Shown here piece by piece: positions 16,129 to 23,332 of a stretch of DNA of 64,000 nucleotides. Under the pieces are notes generated by a model. It did no database searches. It was not told the origin of the DNA and saw only the letters and a list, made by a program, of their open reading frames with translations. The position numbers and the translations under genes were made by a program. Location: positions 5,146,001 to 5,210,000 of the forward strand of contig NZ_JAPEOQ010000001.1 of NCBI RefSeq assembly GCF_026341035.1, given 5' to 3'. Each line of letters begins with the position of its first letter. The stretch's first letter is position 1. The DNA comes from Streptomyces sp. NBC_01016. GTDB taxonomy: Bacteria; Actinomycetota; Actinomycetes; Streptomycetales; Streptomycetaceae.

Positions 16129-16192
16129 CCGATGTTCCTCGCAGCCGTAGTACGCCACTGCGGTTCTGCATCCGACGTCCTCGTCCACGACT

Positions 16193-16400
16193 TCACGTCG
16201 ATTTTGCTGTCGGAAGAGCCTGAATACCGGAGCTCCCGCCTGGATATGGGCAAGCGGCTCGACCTCGGGTCAACTGTCGCTGTGCCCGGCCCTCGCGCTG
16301 CGGCAGCAGGGTGTTGATGTGCCCGAGCGCGAACCGGAGCAGGTGCAGGTGCAGCGCGAGCATCGAGGTCTCGGCGTCCTCCTCAGGCCGGCCGGGCCCT
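16193..16400 (-). other. Possible transposase-like remnant
   Basis: The minus strand reads SMLALHLHLLRFALGHINTL around 16310-16375, resembling the 'LHLLQxALVxxNTLxxQ' helix near the end of Tn3-family transposases. The plus strand of the same stretch reads RLDMGKRLDL, also reminiscent of such C-termini. Neither is long enough to be sure, and both cannot be right without a small inversion. Confidence 0.25.
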
Positions 16401-16427
16401 GCCCTTCCCGCTGGTCCGCCGCCACTG

Positions 16428-16562
16428 ACCCGAGCAACGCGCGACGTCTCGGGGTGCGTTGCTCGGCCGGTCGAGCAGGGCGAGGCCGGTCTTCCGAGTG
16501 GCCCCGGTGACAAGGGCGGTCTTCCCAGCGAACTCGGTGGATTCGGATGCTTCTGTGGACAC
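16428..16562 (-). pseudogene. N-terminal fragment of an NmrA/SDR-type NAD(P)-binding protein
   Basis: From a GTG at 16560-16562 the reading FAGKTALVTGATRKTGLALL matches the Rossmann start of NmrA-like proteins, whose usual motif is VTGATGKTG, and LLDRPSNAPRDVA fits the next helix. Coding similarity then ends, so only about 45 residues remain. It lies just below the intact dehydrogenase gene on the same strand. Apart from this, the terminator and the weak transposase-like stretch, 16096-16603 shows no gene. Confidence 0.45.
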
Positions 16563-16603
16563 AGCCGGACGGTCGTGGACGCCGCGCGCCCCGGTCGGTC
16601 TGC

Positions 16604-17362
16604 TCAGTGCGCGGTGAGTCCGCCGTCGACCACCAGCTCCGAGCCGGTGACGAACGAGGAGTCGTCGCAGGCGAGAAAGAGGATCGCGGGGGCGATCTCG
16701 TCGGCGCGGCCGGCGCGCCGCATCGGGGTGCGTTGGATGTCCGGCTGCTGGTCGCCCTGGTCGTCCAGGATTTCCTGGATCATCGGTGTGGCGATCACCC
16801 CGGGATGCACCGAGTTGATCCGTACTCCCTGCCGGGCGTACTCGACCGCGGCGGTCTTGCTCAACAGGCGCACGGCCCCCTTGGACGCTTGGTAGGCCGC
16901 AGCCGCGCCGCTTCCCACCAGGCCGAGTACCGACGACGTATTGATGACCGACGCGTTGCCGCTCGCGCGCAGGAGCGGCATCGACGCCTTCATGCCGAGC
17001 CATGTGCCCTTCTGGTTCACGTCGATGACGCGGTCCCAAGCCTCTTCCCGCGTGTCCTCGACACCTGGCCAGTCCACGATGCCGGCGAGGTTCACGAGCA
17101 CGTCCAGGGTTCCGAATCGGTCCCGTACGAGGGTGATCACCTCGTCCCATTCCCGCGCGGAGGAGACATCGAGGTGGGCGGCGACGACCTCCGCACCGTG
17201 TGCCCCGATCCGGTCGGACAGGTCCCGCAGGGGACCTGCGGCGACATCGGTGATCACCAGCCGGGCGCCTTCGCGGGCGAAGAGCTCGGCGGTCGCTGTA
17301 CCGAGGCCGCCGGTCGCGCCGGTGATCAGGGCGACCTTGCCGTCAAGTCGTTGTCCCGTCAT
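16604..17362 (-). CDS. Short-chain dehydrogenase/reductase
   Basis: A 252-residue classical SDR oxidoreductase. The cofactor motif is TGATGGLG near residue 14, with Asp at the end of strand 2 (VITDVAAG) favouring NAD(H); LVNLAG follows strand 4, the catalytic Ser is in INTSSVLG, and Tyr/Lys are in AYQASKGA. The C-terminal FVTGSELVVDGGLTAH is standard. It resembles hydroxysteroid, glucose or cyclopentanol-type dehydrogenases; the substrate is open. AAGGA lies seven bases before the ATG. It diverges from an XRE-family regulator across a perfect palindrome, suggesting repression relieved by its substrate. Confidence 0.9.
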   Translation of the reverse strand: MTGQRLDGKVALITGATGGLGTATAELFAREGARLVITDVAAGPLRDLSDRIGAHGAEVVAAHLDVSSAREWDEVITLVRDRFGTLDVLVNLAGIVDWPGVEDTREEAWDRVIDVNQKGTWLGMKASMPLLRASGNASVINTSSVLGLVGSGAAAAYQASKGAVRLLSKTAAVEYARQGVRINSVHPGVIATPMIQEILDDQGDQQPDIQRTPMRRAGRADEIAPAILFLACDDSSFVTGSELVVDGGLTAH

Positions 17363-17454
17363 GGGTGGAGTCCTTGTTTCTCGTTGATGCCGACATGCTG
17401 CGGTTCCTGCCGCACCGAGTCTGCGCAGGTCAGTGGCCATCAACCAGGACGTGT

Positions 17455-17483
17455 GCTGCCTGGGTGCAGCACACCCAGGCAGC
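17455..17483. promoter_or_regulatory. Perfect palindromic operator between SDR and XRE genes
   Basis: GCTGCCTGGGTG and CACCCAGGCAGC form a perfect 12-base inverted repeat around CAGCA. It lies just upstream of the regulator's probable -10 (TAGCCT, 17500-17505), where its -35 should be, and about 90 bases above the SDR start. Confidence 0.7.
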
Positions 17484-17511
17484 CCATCTGGCCGCCGCCT
17501 AGCCTGAACGC

Positions 17512-18360
17512 ATGGACGACAACCTCCTGGGAGACTTCCTGCGCACACGCCGAGCCGGCCTTCAGCCGGAGGACGTCGGTATGGCGAGCCATGGGGCCCG
17601 CAGAGTCGCCGGACTGCGCCGCGAGGAGGTCGCCGTCCTGGCCGGAGTGAACGCCGACTACTACACCCGCCTGGAACAAGGACGCGAACGCCGTCCCTCG
17701 GCCCAGGTGGTCGACGCCCTCAGCCGCGCGCTGCGTCTCGACGCGGACGCCCGCGCACACCTGTACCGGCTGGCCGGGGCCACGCCCGACGACCGGTCCT
17801 CCGCCCACGCCGCCGAGCGGGTCGGCCCGGCGCTGCGCCAGCTGATGGACGGCTACGCGAACACGCCGGCGTTCGTCATGAACCGCACCCTGGACCTCCT
17901 CGCGGTCAACGCCCTGGCCGATGCCCTCTACGCCCCGTTCGAGCCGGCGGACAACTTGGCCCGCATGGCCTTCCTCGACCCCGCGGGCCGTACCTTCTAC
18001 GCGGACTGGGACCGGGCGGCACAGGCCACCGTCGCCAACCTTCGCGAGGCAACCGGATTCGACCCGGACAGCCCACGGCTGCGCGAGCTCGTCCGCACCC
18101 TGACCGAGCACAGCGCGGACTTCGCCCGCCTCTGGAACGCCCACACCGTGCGCGGCAAGACCCAGGACGCCAAACACTTCCTCCACCCGGACGTGGGTGC
18201 CCTCACGCTCAACTACCAGGCCTTCGACGTACGCGAAGCGCCCGGCCAGCAGCTCGTCATCTACCACGCCGACCCGGGCAGCCCCAGCGCCCAGTCCCTC
18301 GGCCTGCTCGGCTCCATCCATGCCACCCGGCGCCAACCCGACCCCCGGGTCCACCGCTGA
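17512..18360 (+). CDS. XRE-family regulator with MmyB-like ligand domain
   Basis: A 282-residue transcription factor. The N-terminal helix-turn-helix (about 25-75) includes RRVAGLRREEVAVLAGVNA and YYTRLEQGRERRPS, followed by the MmyB-like, PAS-related ligand-binding domain (about 105-270; NRTLDLLAVNALADALY, MAFLDPAGRTFYADWD). Such genes commonly control an adjacent, divergent dehydrogenase, here the SDR. No ribosome-binding site precedes the ATG; TAGCCT ends seven bases before it, so the mRNA is probably leaderless. The palindrome at 17455-17483 would let it repress itself and the SDR. Confidence 0.88.
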   Translation: MDDNLLGDFLRTRRAGLQPEDVGMASHGARRVAGLRREEVAVLAGVNADYYTRLEQGRERRPSAQVVDALSRALRLDADARAHLYRLAGATPDDRSSAHAAERVGPALRQLMDGYANTPAFVMNRTLDLLAVNALADALYAPFEPADNLARMAFLDPAGRTFYADWDRAAQATVANLREATGFDPDSPRLRELVRTLTEHSADFARLWNAHTVRGKTQDAKHFLHPDVGALTLNYQAFDVREAPGQQLVIYHADPGSPSAQSLGLLGSIHATRRQPDPRVHR

Positions 18361-18373
18361 TCGGCGAGGGTGG

Positions 18374-19909
18374 TCAGCGCGCCGAGGACTCTTCCTTGGC
18401 GTACTGGTACAAGTCCTGGGACGTGTCGATGAGTTCCTTCTGTTCCTCCGCCGAACCGACCATCGGCTGGGACCCGCTGAGGGGCAACTGGGCGCTCTCC
18501 GGCAGGAACTTGACGGTCACCAGGCCGATGACTCCGGCCGCCATCAAGTAGTAGGCGGGCACCAACTTGTCGCCGGTCGCGTTCACCAGCGCCTCTGTCA
18601 CCAGCGGGGTGGTGCCTCCGAACGCCGCCACGGCGAAGTTGAAGCCGATGCCCATGGCCGCGTACCGCACCGCGGTCGGGAACAATGCGGGCAGCGTGGC
18701 CGCGCTCGGTGCGGCAAAGCACGCGAGGAGCGTGGAGAGGATTAGCACGCCGAAGATGGGTGGCCAGGTGCCCTGCGCCTTGATGAGGAGGAAGGCGGGG
18801 ATGGCGAGGATGATCATGGCGACTGCCGCACCCGCGTACAGGGGGCGCCTGCCGATGTGGTCGCTGAGGCGCCCGAGGAACGTGATGAGAAGGACGATCC
18901 ACACCATGCCGATGAGCACCAGGATGTCCGCCGAGGTACTGGAGCGGTCCAGCGTTTCCGTCTGATAGGTCGGCAGATAGCCGGTGACCATGTAGTTCGT
19001 GACGTTGTAGAGCAGGACCAGGCCCATGCACACCAGCAGGGGGCGCCGGTGCTCACGGATGATGGTCTTGAACTCACTGCCGACCGAGTCCTGGGCGAGG
19101 CTCTTCTCGTGTTCGTCGAGCTGTTGCTGGAAGGCGGGGGACTCCTCCAGCTTCAGCCGCATGTAGAGGCCGATGATGCCCAGCGGTCCCGCGATCAGGA
19201 ACGGCAGGCGCCAGCCCCAGGTCAGCATCTGGTCGTCCGTGAGGACCACGTTCAATACGGTGACCAGCGCGGAGCCCAGGGCGTAGCCGACGAAGGTGCC
19301 GAAGTCGAGCCAGCTGGAGAGGAAGCCGCGCCGTCGGTCCGGCGAATACTCGGCGACGAAGGTGGTGGCACCGCCGTATTCGCCACCGGTCGAGAAGCCT
19401 TGCACCATTCGGGCGAGCAGCAGAAGAATCGGAGCGGCGATGCCGATGGTCGCGTAGCTCGGGATGAGTCCGATCGAGAACGTTCCCGCCGCCATCATGA
19501 TCATGGTGGTGGCGAGTACCTTCTGCCGCCCGATCCGGTCACCGAGCGGGCCGAACACCAGGCCGCCGAGCGGTCGCACCACGAATGCGGCAGCAAATGT
19601 TGCGAAGGACGAGATCAGCTGGGCACCCGGAGAGGCGCCCGGGAAGAACACTTTGCCGATGGTGGCTGCGAGATAGCTGTAGACACCGAAGTCGAACCAC
19701 TCCATGCAGTTGCCGAGCGCCGAGGCGCCGACAGCACGCTTGAGCAGCGGTTTCTCGACGACCTGGACGTCCTGCTTGCGATAGGCCCGCTTGGTGCGTC
19801 GCAGCCGACGAGCCAGTTCCTCGCGCACATGCTGGGGCATGCCCGCGACTGTCTCCGGCATACGCTTGCGGCCTCTGGGGGTCGGGCCGTCAGAAGGTGT
19901 GTGGGCCAC
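18374..19909 (-). CDS. ProP-like MFS metabolite:proton symporter
   Basis: A 511-residue permease with twelve membrane segments of the metabolite:H+ symporter branch that includes the osmoprotectant transporter ProP. ASALGNCMEWFDFGVYSYLA is the family's first-helix motif, FGPLGDRIGRQKVL the loop-2/3 motif, and GFSTGGEYGGATTFVAEYSP the conserved helix 4-5 region. The 60-residue charged N-terminus and the hydrophilic C-tail are a little long. I kept the GTG at 19907-19909 (GAGAGG upstream); an ATG 16 codons in has no ribosome-binding site. Proline, betaine or an organic acid are the likely substrates. It converges with the XRE gene, 13 bases apart, and has no obvious partner. Confidence 0.88.
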   Translation of the reverse strand: MAHTPSDGPTPRGRKRMPETVAGMPQHVREELARRLRRTKRAYRKQDVQVVEKPLLKRAVGASALGNCMEWFDFGVYSYLAATIGKVFFPGASPGAQLISSFATFAAAFVVRPLGGLVFGPLGDRIGRQKVLATTMIMMAAGTFSIGLIPSYATIGIAAPILLLLARMVQGFSTGGEYGGATTFVAEYSPDRRRGFLSSWLDFGTFVGYALGSALVTVLNVVLTDDQMLTWGWRLPFLIAGPLGIIGLYMRLKLEESPAFQQQLDEHEKSLAQDSVGSEFKTIIREHRRPLLVCMGLVLLYNVTNYMVTGYLPTYQTETLDRSSTSADILVLIGMVWIVLLITFLGRLSDHIGRRPLYAGAAVAMIILAIPAFLLIKAQGTWPPIFGVLILSTLLACFAAPSAATLPALFPTAVRYAAMGIGFNFAVAAFGGTTPLVTEALVNATGDKLVPAYYLMAAGVIGLVTVKFLPESAQLPLSGSQPMVGSAEEQKELIDTSQDLYQYAKEESSAR

Positions 19910-20053
19910 GTGCCGATGCCGCCTCTCGCTGTCGTCCTCATCTCTGCTCGTCAGGGCCGAGTCTGTGCATATTGATCACTCGGCGCACCTCGAGGACGAC
20001 TTCCCGGCACGTGGCTCGGCACACCATGACGGCGCCGACACCCTGTTTTCGGC

Positions 20054-20779
20054 TCAGCAGCTCAGATTCGCGCCCGGGTCGACGCCGAGGATCTGGCTGA
20101 ACTTCTTGTAGTTGTCGATACGGCTCTGGACCTGCCCGGGGTTTGCCCCGTTGCACTCCAAGGTGCCGTTGATGCTGCGGATGGTCTCGCCGAATCCGGA
20201 ACCGTTGACCATGGCGTTGTGCGGGGTCATGGTGCCGGGACCGCTCTGCGTGTTCCAGTACCAGAGGCCGGTCTTCCAGGCGACGGCCGCGTCGTTCTGC
20301 ACGAGATCGGGGTTGTGGAGCAGATCGATGCCGAGCGCGTCGCCCGCGGCCTTGTAGTTGAAGTTCCAGCTGAGCTGGATCGGGCCACGTCCGTAGTACT
20401 TGTCGGTGCCCGCCGGACAGCCGTACGACTGTGAACTGTCGCAGTAGTGCGGGTAGTTGGCGGTGTTCTGCTCGACGACATAGACCAGTCCGCCGGTTTC
20501 GTGGCTCACGTTGGCGAGGAAGGCCGCGGCCTCCTGCTTGCGTACGGTGTCGCTGCCCGTGCCGGTGAACCCCGGGTAGGCGCTGAGCGCGGCGGTCAGG
20601 CCTTCGTACGTGTAGAAGGAGTTCCGGCCCGGGAACATCTGGTCGAACTGGCCCTGGCTGACGACGAAGTCGGCCTGCGCGTCGACCTTTTCGGCGGACG
20701 CGGGGCCGGCCAGGGTCAGGGACCCGAGGACGGCGGCGGTCGCGGTCGCGGTCAGCAGACTGAGCGTGCGGAGGCGCAT
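20054..20779 (-). CDS. Secreted GH19 chitinase
   Basis: A 241-residue exported endochitinase consisting of a Sec signal (about 1-29) and a single GH19 catalytic domain, without the chitin-binding module many homologues carry. Catalytic Glu94 (SHETGG) and Glu103 (VVEQN) are both present, with YYGRGPIQLSWNFNY and the C-terminal NGTLECNG typical of the family. It cleaves chitin with inversion. It follows the LPMO gene on the same strand after 120 bases and is probably driven from that gene's DasR-controlled promoter; no DasR box is seen directly in front of it. Confidence 0.92.
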   Translation of the reverse strand: MRLRTLSLLTATATAAVLGSLTLAGPASAEKVDAQADFVVSQGQFDQMFPGRNSFYTYEGLTAALSAYPGFTGTGSDTVRKQEAAAFLANVSHETGGLVYVVEQNTANYPHYCDSSQSYGCPAGTDKYYGRGPIQLSWNFNYKAAGDALGIDLLHNPDLVQNDAAVAWKTGLWYWNTQSGPGTMTPHNAMVNGSGFGETIRSINGTLECNGANPGQVQSRIDNYKKFSQILGVDPGANLSC

Positions 20780-20899
20780 GGCAAAGCACTCCGATCGAGG
20801 GGGAGTGGTGGGGGGTGGGGGGTACGGCGCCGCGGGCTGGGACGGGACGGGCCCGCCGTGGGGGAAGGGCCCGCGACGCCGCCGTACCGGGGTGCTCGC

Positions 20900-21418
20900 T
20901 CAGCCGCCGACGTTCACGTCGATGCAGGAGTAGAACGCGTTCGTCGTGTCCGCGATGTTCCAGACGGCCAGGACCTTTTGATGGCCCGTCAGTGAACCGA
21001 AGTCCACCTGGTGAGTGACCGTGGCGCCCGGCTTCGCGCCGTTGTCGTTGAACTCGGCGATCTCCTGGCCGCCGACGAAGTACTGCCAGGTGCTGGTGGC
21101 GTGCTGCGCCGTCAGCTTCCATTCGAAGGCGGCATTGCGGGAGACCGGTGTGGCGACCCAGCCCTTGGAGTCGTCGTCGAGTTCGGCGAACCGACTGTTG
21201 CCGCCGCTACAGCTCGTCAGTCCCTTGGGGCCTTCGACGCTCTGCGGTTCGTAGGTGATGTCACCGCAGGAGACGGTGCCTGCCGCGCACTGTGCCTGTC
21301 GGCTGGGCGGGGTGGAGATGTAGCCGTGGGCGCTCGCCGAACCGGCGGGAAGGCTGACGGCGATGACCGGGGCCAGGGCCGCGCCGATGAGCGCGGCGGT
21401 CTTCCTTCTGGCGTTCAT
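20900..21418 (-). CDS. Secreted AA10 lytic polysaccharide monooxygenase
   Basis: A 172-residue copper enzyme that oxidatively cleaves crystalline chitin or cellulose. The signal peptide ends at Ala30 so the mature protein starts with His31 (HGYISTPPSRQ), which with His106 (TAQHATSTW) forms the copper histidine brace; Phe162 (NAFYSC) fits the axial position of AA10 enzymes. It is the compact single-domain type with no extra binding module. Pairing with a GH19 chitinase and a DasR box points to chitin. The mRNA leader is about 165 bases long and contains a perfect 14-base stem. Confidence 0.94.
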   Translation of the reverse strand: MNARRKTAALIGAALAPVIAVSLPAGSASAHGYISTPPSRQAQCAAGTVSCGDITYEPQSVEGPKGLTSCSGGNSRFAELDDDSKGWVATPVSRNAAFEWKLTAQHATSTWQYFVGGQEIAEFNDNGAKPGATVTHQVDFGSLTGHQKVLAVWNIADTTNAFYSCIDVNVGG

Positions 21419-21522
21419 GCGTACTCCTTCACTTCAGGTCTTCCCGGGGCGTGCGTGAAGTGGGGGCGCACGCTCGGGCCGGCCTCTCGAGGGTGGGGCC
21501 AAGAGGCGCGAAGTGGGGCAGG

Positions 21523-21560
21523 AGGGAGTTCACCCGACGCGTGGCGCGGGTGAACTCCCT
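21523..21560. repeat. Perfect 14-base inverted repeat in the LPMO leader
   Basis: AGGGAGTTCACCCG (21523-21536) and CGGGTGAACTCCCT (21547-21560) are exact complements around a 10-base loop. On the minus strand it lies about 20 bases downstream of the DasR box, so it is transcribed at the start of the LPMO mRNA, about 105 bases before the gene. Confidence 0.9.
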
Positions 21561-21578
21561 TGTGCAGAACGGCCGTTG

Positions 21579-21594
21579 CTTGGACTAGACCATA
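21579..21594. promoter_or_regulatory. DasR-responsive element (dre)
   Basis: The core TGGACTAGACCA (21581-21592) matches the palindromic dre core TGGTCTAGACCA at 11 of 12 positions. DasR represses chitin genes until glucosamine phosphates bind it. The site overlaps the predicted -10, consistent with repression by blocking the promoter. Confidence 0.85.
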
Positions 21595-21616
21595 CAAGTG
21601 GTCGTGAGCGTGTCAA
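21589..21616 (-). promoter_or_regulatory. Promoter of the LPMO-chitinase unit
   Basis: On the minus strand, TTGACA (21611-21616), a 16-base spacer and TATGGT (21589-21594) form a good housekeeping-type promoter, with the -10 inside the DasR box. Confidence 0.65.
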
Positions 21617-21710
21617 GGTCTTGGCGTGAAACCCGCGTCCGCAGTGGACCGATGGATTCCGGCCGTACACAGGGCGTGTGCGGCGCCGACTCCGTGGTAA
21701 ACGACGGCAC

Positions 21711-22277
21711 ATGGAAACCGAATCCCGCACGCAGAGGCGCTCGTGGGGGCGGCGGCTGGTCCGCGCCCTCGTCATGGCGGTTGGTTTCGTCTGCATGGTG
21801 GCCTTCGCCGTCGGGCTGGCGAAGGCCACCCTCGTTCCGTCCCCCATGTCGGAATCGCTGACGCACACCAACCTGGACCCGGGCAGTTCGATCCGCGTGT
21901 ACTTCGACCAGCCCGACTGGCTCGACACGATCAAGCAGGTCGGCGGGAACGTCGTCCTCGGGATGCCGTTCGGAGTGCTGCTGCCGGTGCTCTTCCCGCG
22001 CACCCGGGGCTTCGTCCGGGTGGTGCTCATGACGGCGTTGGTGATGCTGACCGTCGAGGTCGCTCAGGGGCTGCTGGTCACCGGCCGGGCGTTCGACATC
22101 GATGACGTGATCCTCAACGCGTCGGGCGCCTTCCTCGGCTATCTGCTCATCGGGCGCAGGCTCGGCCGGGCACTGCACCCGCGCCGCGACCACTGGTGGC
22201 GCCGGCCACGCGCCGAAGCGGCCGACGAACCGGACGAAGAGGGTGCCCCTATTCCAGCCAAATCCCGTCGCGCATGA
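21711..22277 (+). CDS. VanZ-like membrane protein
   Basis: A 188-residue protein with four hydrophobic helices and the VanZ pattern: GNVVLGMPFGVLLPVLFPRTRG, EVAQGLLVTGRAFDIDDVILN and a final GAFLGYLLIGRR. VanZ domains are linked to teicoplanin resistance in enterococci, but most actinobacterial copies are uncharacterised. I used the ATG at 21711; there is no clear ribosome-binding site. The basic tail overlaps the 3' end of the convergent PPOX gene by 29 bases. Confidence 0.8.
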   Translation: METESRTQRRSWGRRLVRALVMAVGFVCMVAFAVGLAKATLVPSPMSESLTHTNLDPGSSIRVYFDQPDWLDTIKQVGGNVVLGMPFGVLLPVLFPRTRGFVRVVLMTALVMLTVEVAQGLLVTGRAFDIDDVILNASGAFLGYLLIGRRLGRALHPRRDHWWRRPRAEAADEPDEEGAPIPAKSRRA

Positions 22278-22710
22278 TGACCCGCCCGCGCAGTTCCGGC
22301 TCGCCGCGCCAGGCGCGCACGGTCCGCGGGATCACGCGTACGTACACAAAGGAGCCGTCCTCCGAGCGTGGATCCCACCCGAACTTCTCGGCGAACGCCG
22401 CCGCCGCGCCCTCGGGTACCTCCTGGTCAGGGAAGCACTCCGCCTCACCCTGGAGGAGCAGTACGTCGAAGGTGTCCGGCAGCGACAGGTGCACACGCGG
22501 TTCTTCGCGGACGTTGCGCGCGGTCGCGGACGCGGCGCCGGTGCACAGCCACGCCGCGCTCCCGTCCCACAGGAACCACAGCGGCACCTGGTGCGGACCG
22601 TGATCGGGGTGGGCCGTCGACACCCATACGTCCCGTTCGGTGGCGAGCCGCTCCAGAGCGTCGCGCAAGCGCTCCGCCGTCCGGCGGCGGACGATTCCTG
22701 TGGTCTCCAT
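22249..22710 (-). CDS. Pyridoxamine-phosphate-oxidase-fold protein, probably F420 or flavin dependent
   Basis: A 153-residue split-barrel protein: an N-terminal helix, then VWVSTAHPDHGPHQVPLWF, WLCTGAASATARNV and VHLSLPDTFDVLLLQGEAEC, the strand pattern of the PPOX-like superfamily. Many actinobacterial members bind F420 or FMN and reduce or oxidise small molecules; the substrate is not evident. The ATG at 22708-22710 gives a family-typical length. Its 3' end overlaps that of the VanZ gene. Confidence 0.8.
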   Translation of the reverse strand: METTGIVRRRTAERLRDALERLATERDVWVSTAHPDHGPHQVPLWFLWDGSAAWLCTGAASATARNVREEPRVHLSLPDTFDVLLLQGEAECFPDQEVPEGAAAAFAEKFGWDPRSEDGSFVYVRVIPRTVRAWRGEPELRGRVIMRDGIWLE

Positions 22711-22826
22711 GAGGGCCGACCCTAGCCAAGCAGGCGCGCAGCGCGCCTCGGGCGCAGGACCTACTCCCAGCGACCGAAGCACCGCAAGTCACCTTCATGT
22801 CCGGTGCCTGCCGATGCACACATGCC

Positions 22827-22858
22827 TGTGCCCCCGGATCCGCGGATCCGGGGGCACA
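22827..22858 (-). terminator. 32-base perfect palindrome after the EF-hand gene
   Basis: TGTGCCCCCGGATCCG and its exact complement run from 22827 to 22858 with no spacer. It begins 16 bases beyond the EF-hand stop and could end that transcript. Confidence 0.7.
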
Positions 22859-22873
22859 CGCGGTGGCTCGGGG

Positions 22874-23080
22874 TCAGAGCCCCATGGAGGCCCGGAACTC
22901 CTCGAACGAGACCTTGCGGTCACCATCGCTGTCGATGGTGTCGATGAGCTCCTGCGCGGCCTCCGCGGTGACGCCCGTGTCGCCGAGCTCCGCGACGACC
23001 TGCCGGTACTCCTCGGCAGTCAACTGCCCGTCCCCGTCGACGTCGTACCGGTCGAAGACCTTCCGCGCCGCGGCTGCCAT
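22874..23080 (-). CDS. Small EF-hand calcium-binding protein
   Basis: A 68-residue soluble protein made of two EF-hands: FDRYDVDGDGQLTAEEY and IDTIDSDGDRKVSFEEF, each with the D-x-D-x-D-G loop and a Glu at position 12. The second loop has Arg for the usual Gly-adjacent residue but keeps the ligands. It probably acts as a calcium buffer or switch. I used the ATG at 23078-23080; a GTG three codons upstream with GGGG five bases before it is an equal possibility. A strong palindrome follows. Nothing in the context names a partner. Confidence 0.85.
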   Translation of the reverse strand: MAAAARKVFDRYDVDGDGQLTAEEYRQVVAELGDTGVTAEAAQELIDTIDSDGDRKVSFEEFRASMGL

Positions 23081-23332
23081 GTCGACCACTTGATCCCCAT
23101 TTCCTTGCTGTTTCAAGACCGGCCCCACTCTAGGACCTCCAGGCACCCGCTCCCGCACCGCCCATCGCCGCGGTGACAGTCGGCGGCCGAGGTGATGCGG
23201 GAAATCCCCGACTCCGCACCGGGATTCCCGGGATGGCTGGGCGAGTTGGGCGTGGATAGCCTCTGAACTCGTTTGGCCAGCACCATCTCGTACCGGGCAC
23301 CACCCCACCCAGACCCGATGAGGCGCCGTCCC

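Noticed and set aside
20054..20779. A separate DasR box directly in front of the GH19 chitinase
   Set aside because: I looked through 20780-20899 and found no TGGTCTAGACCA-like core; the gene is more likely cotranscribed from the LPMO promoter.
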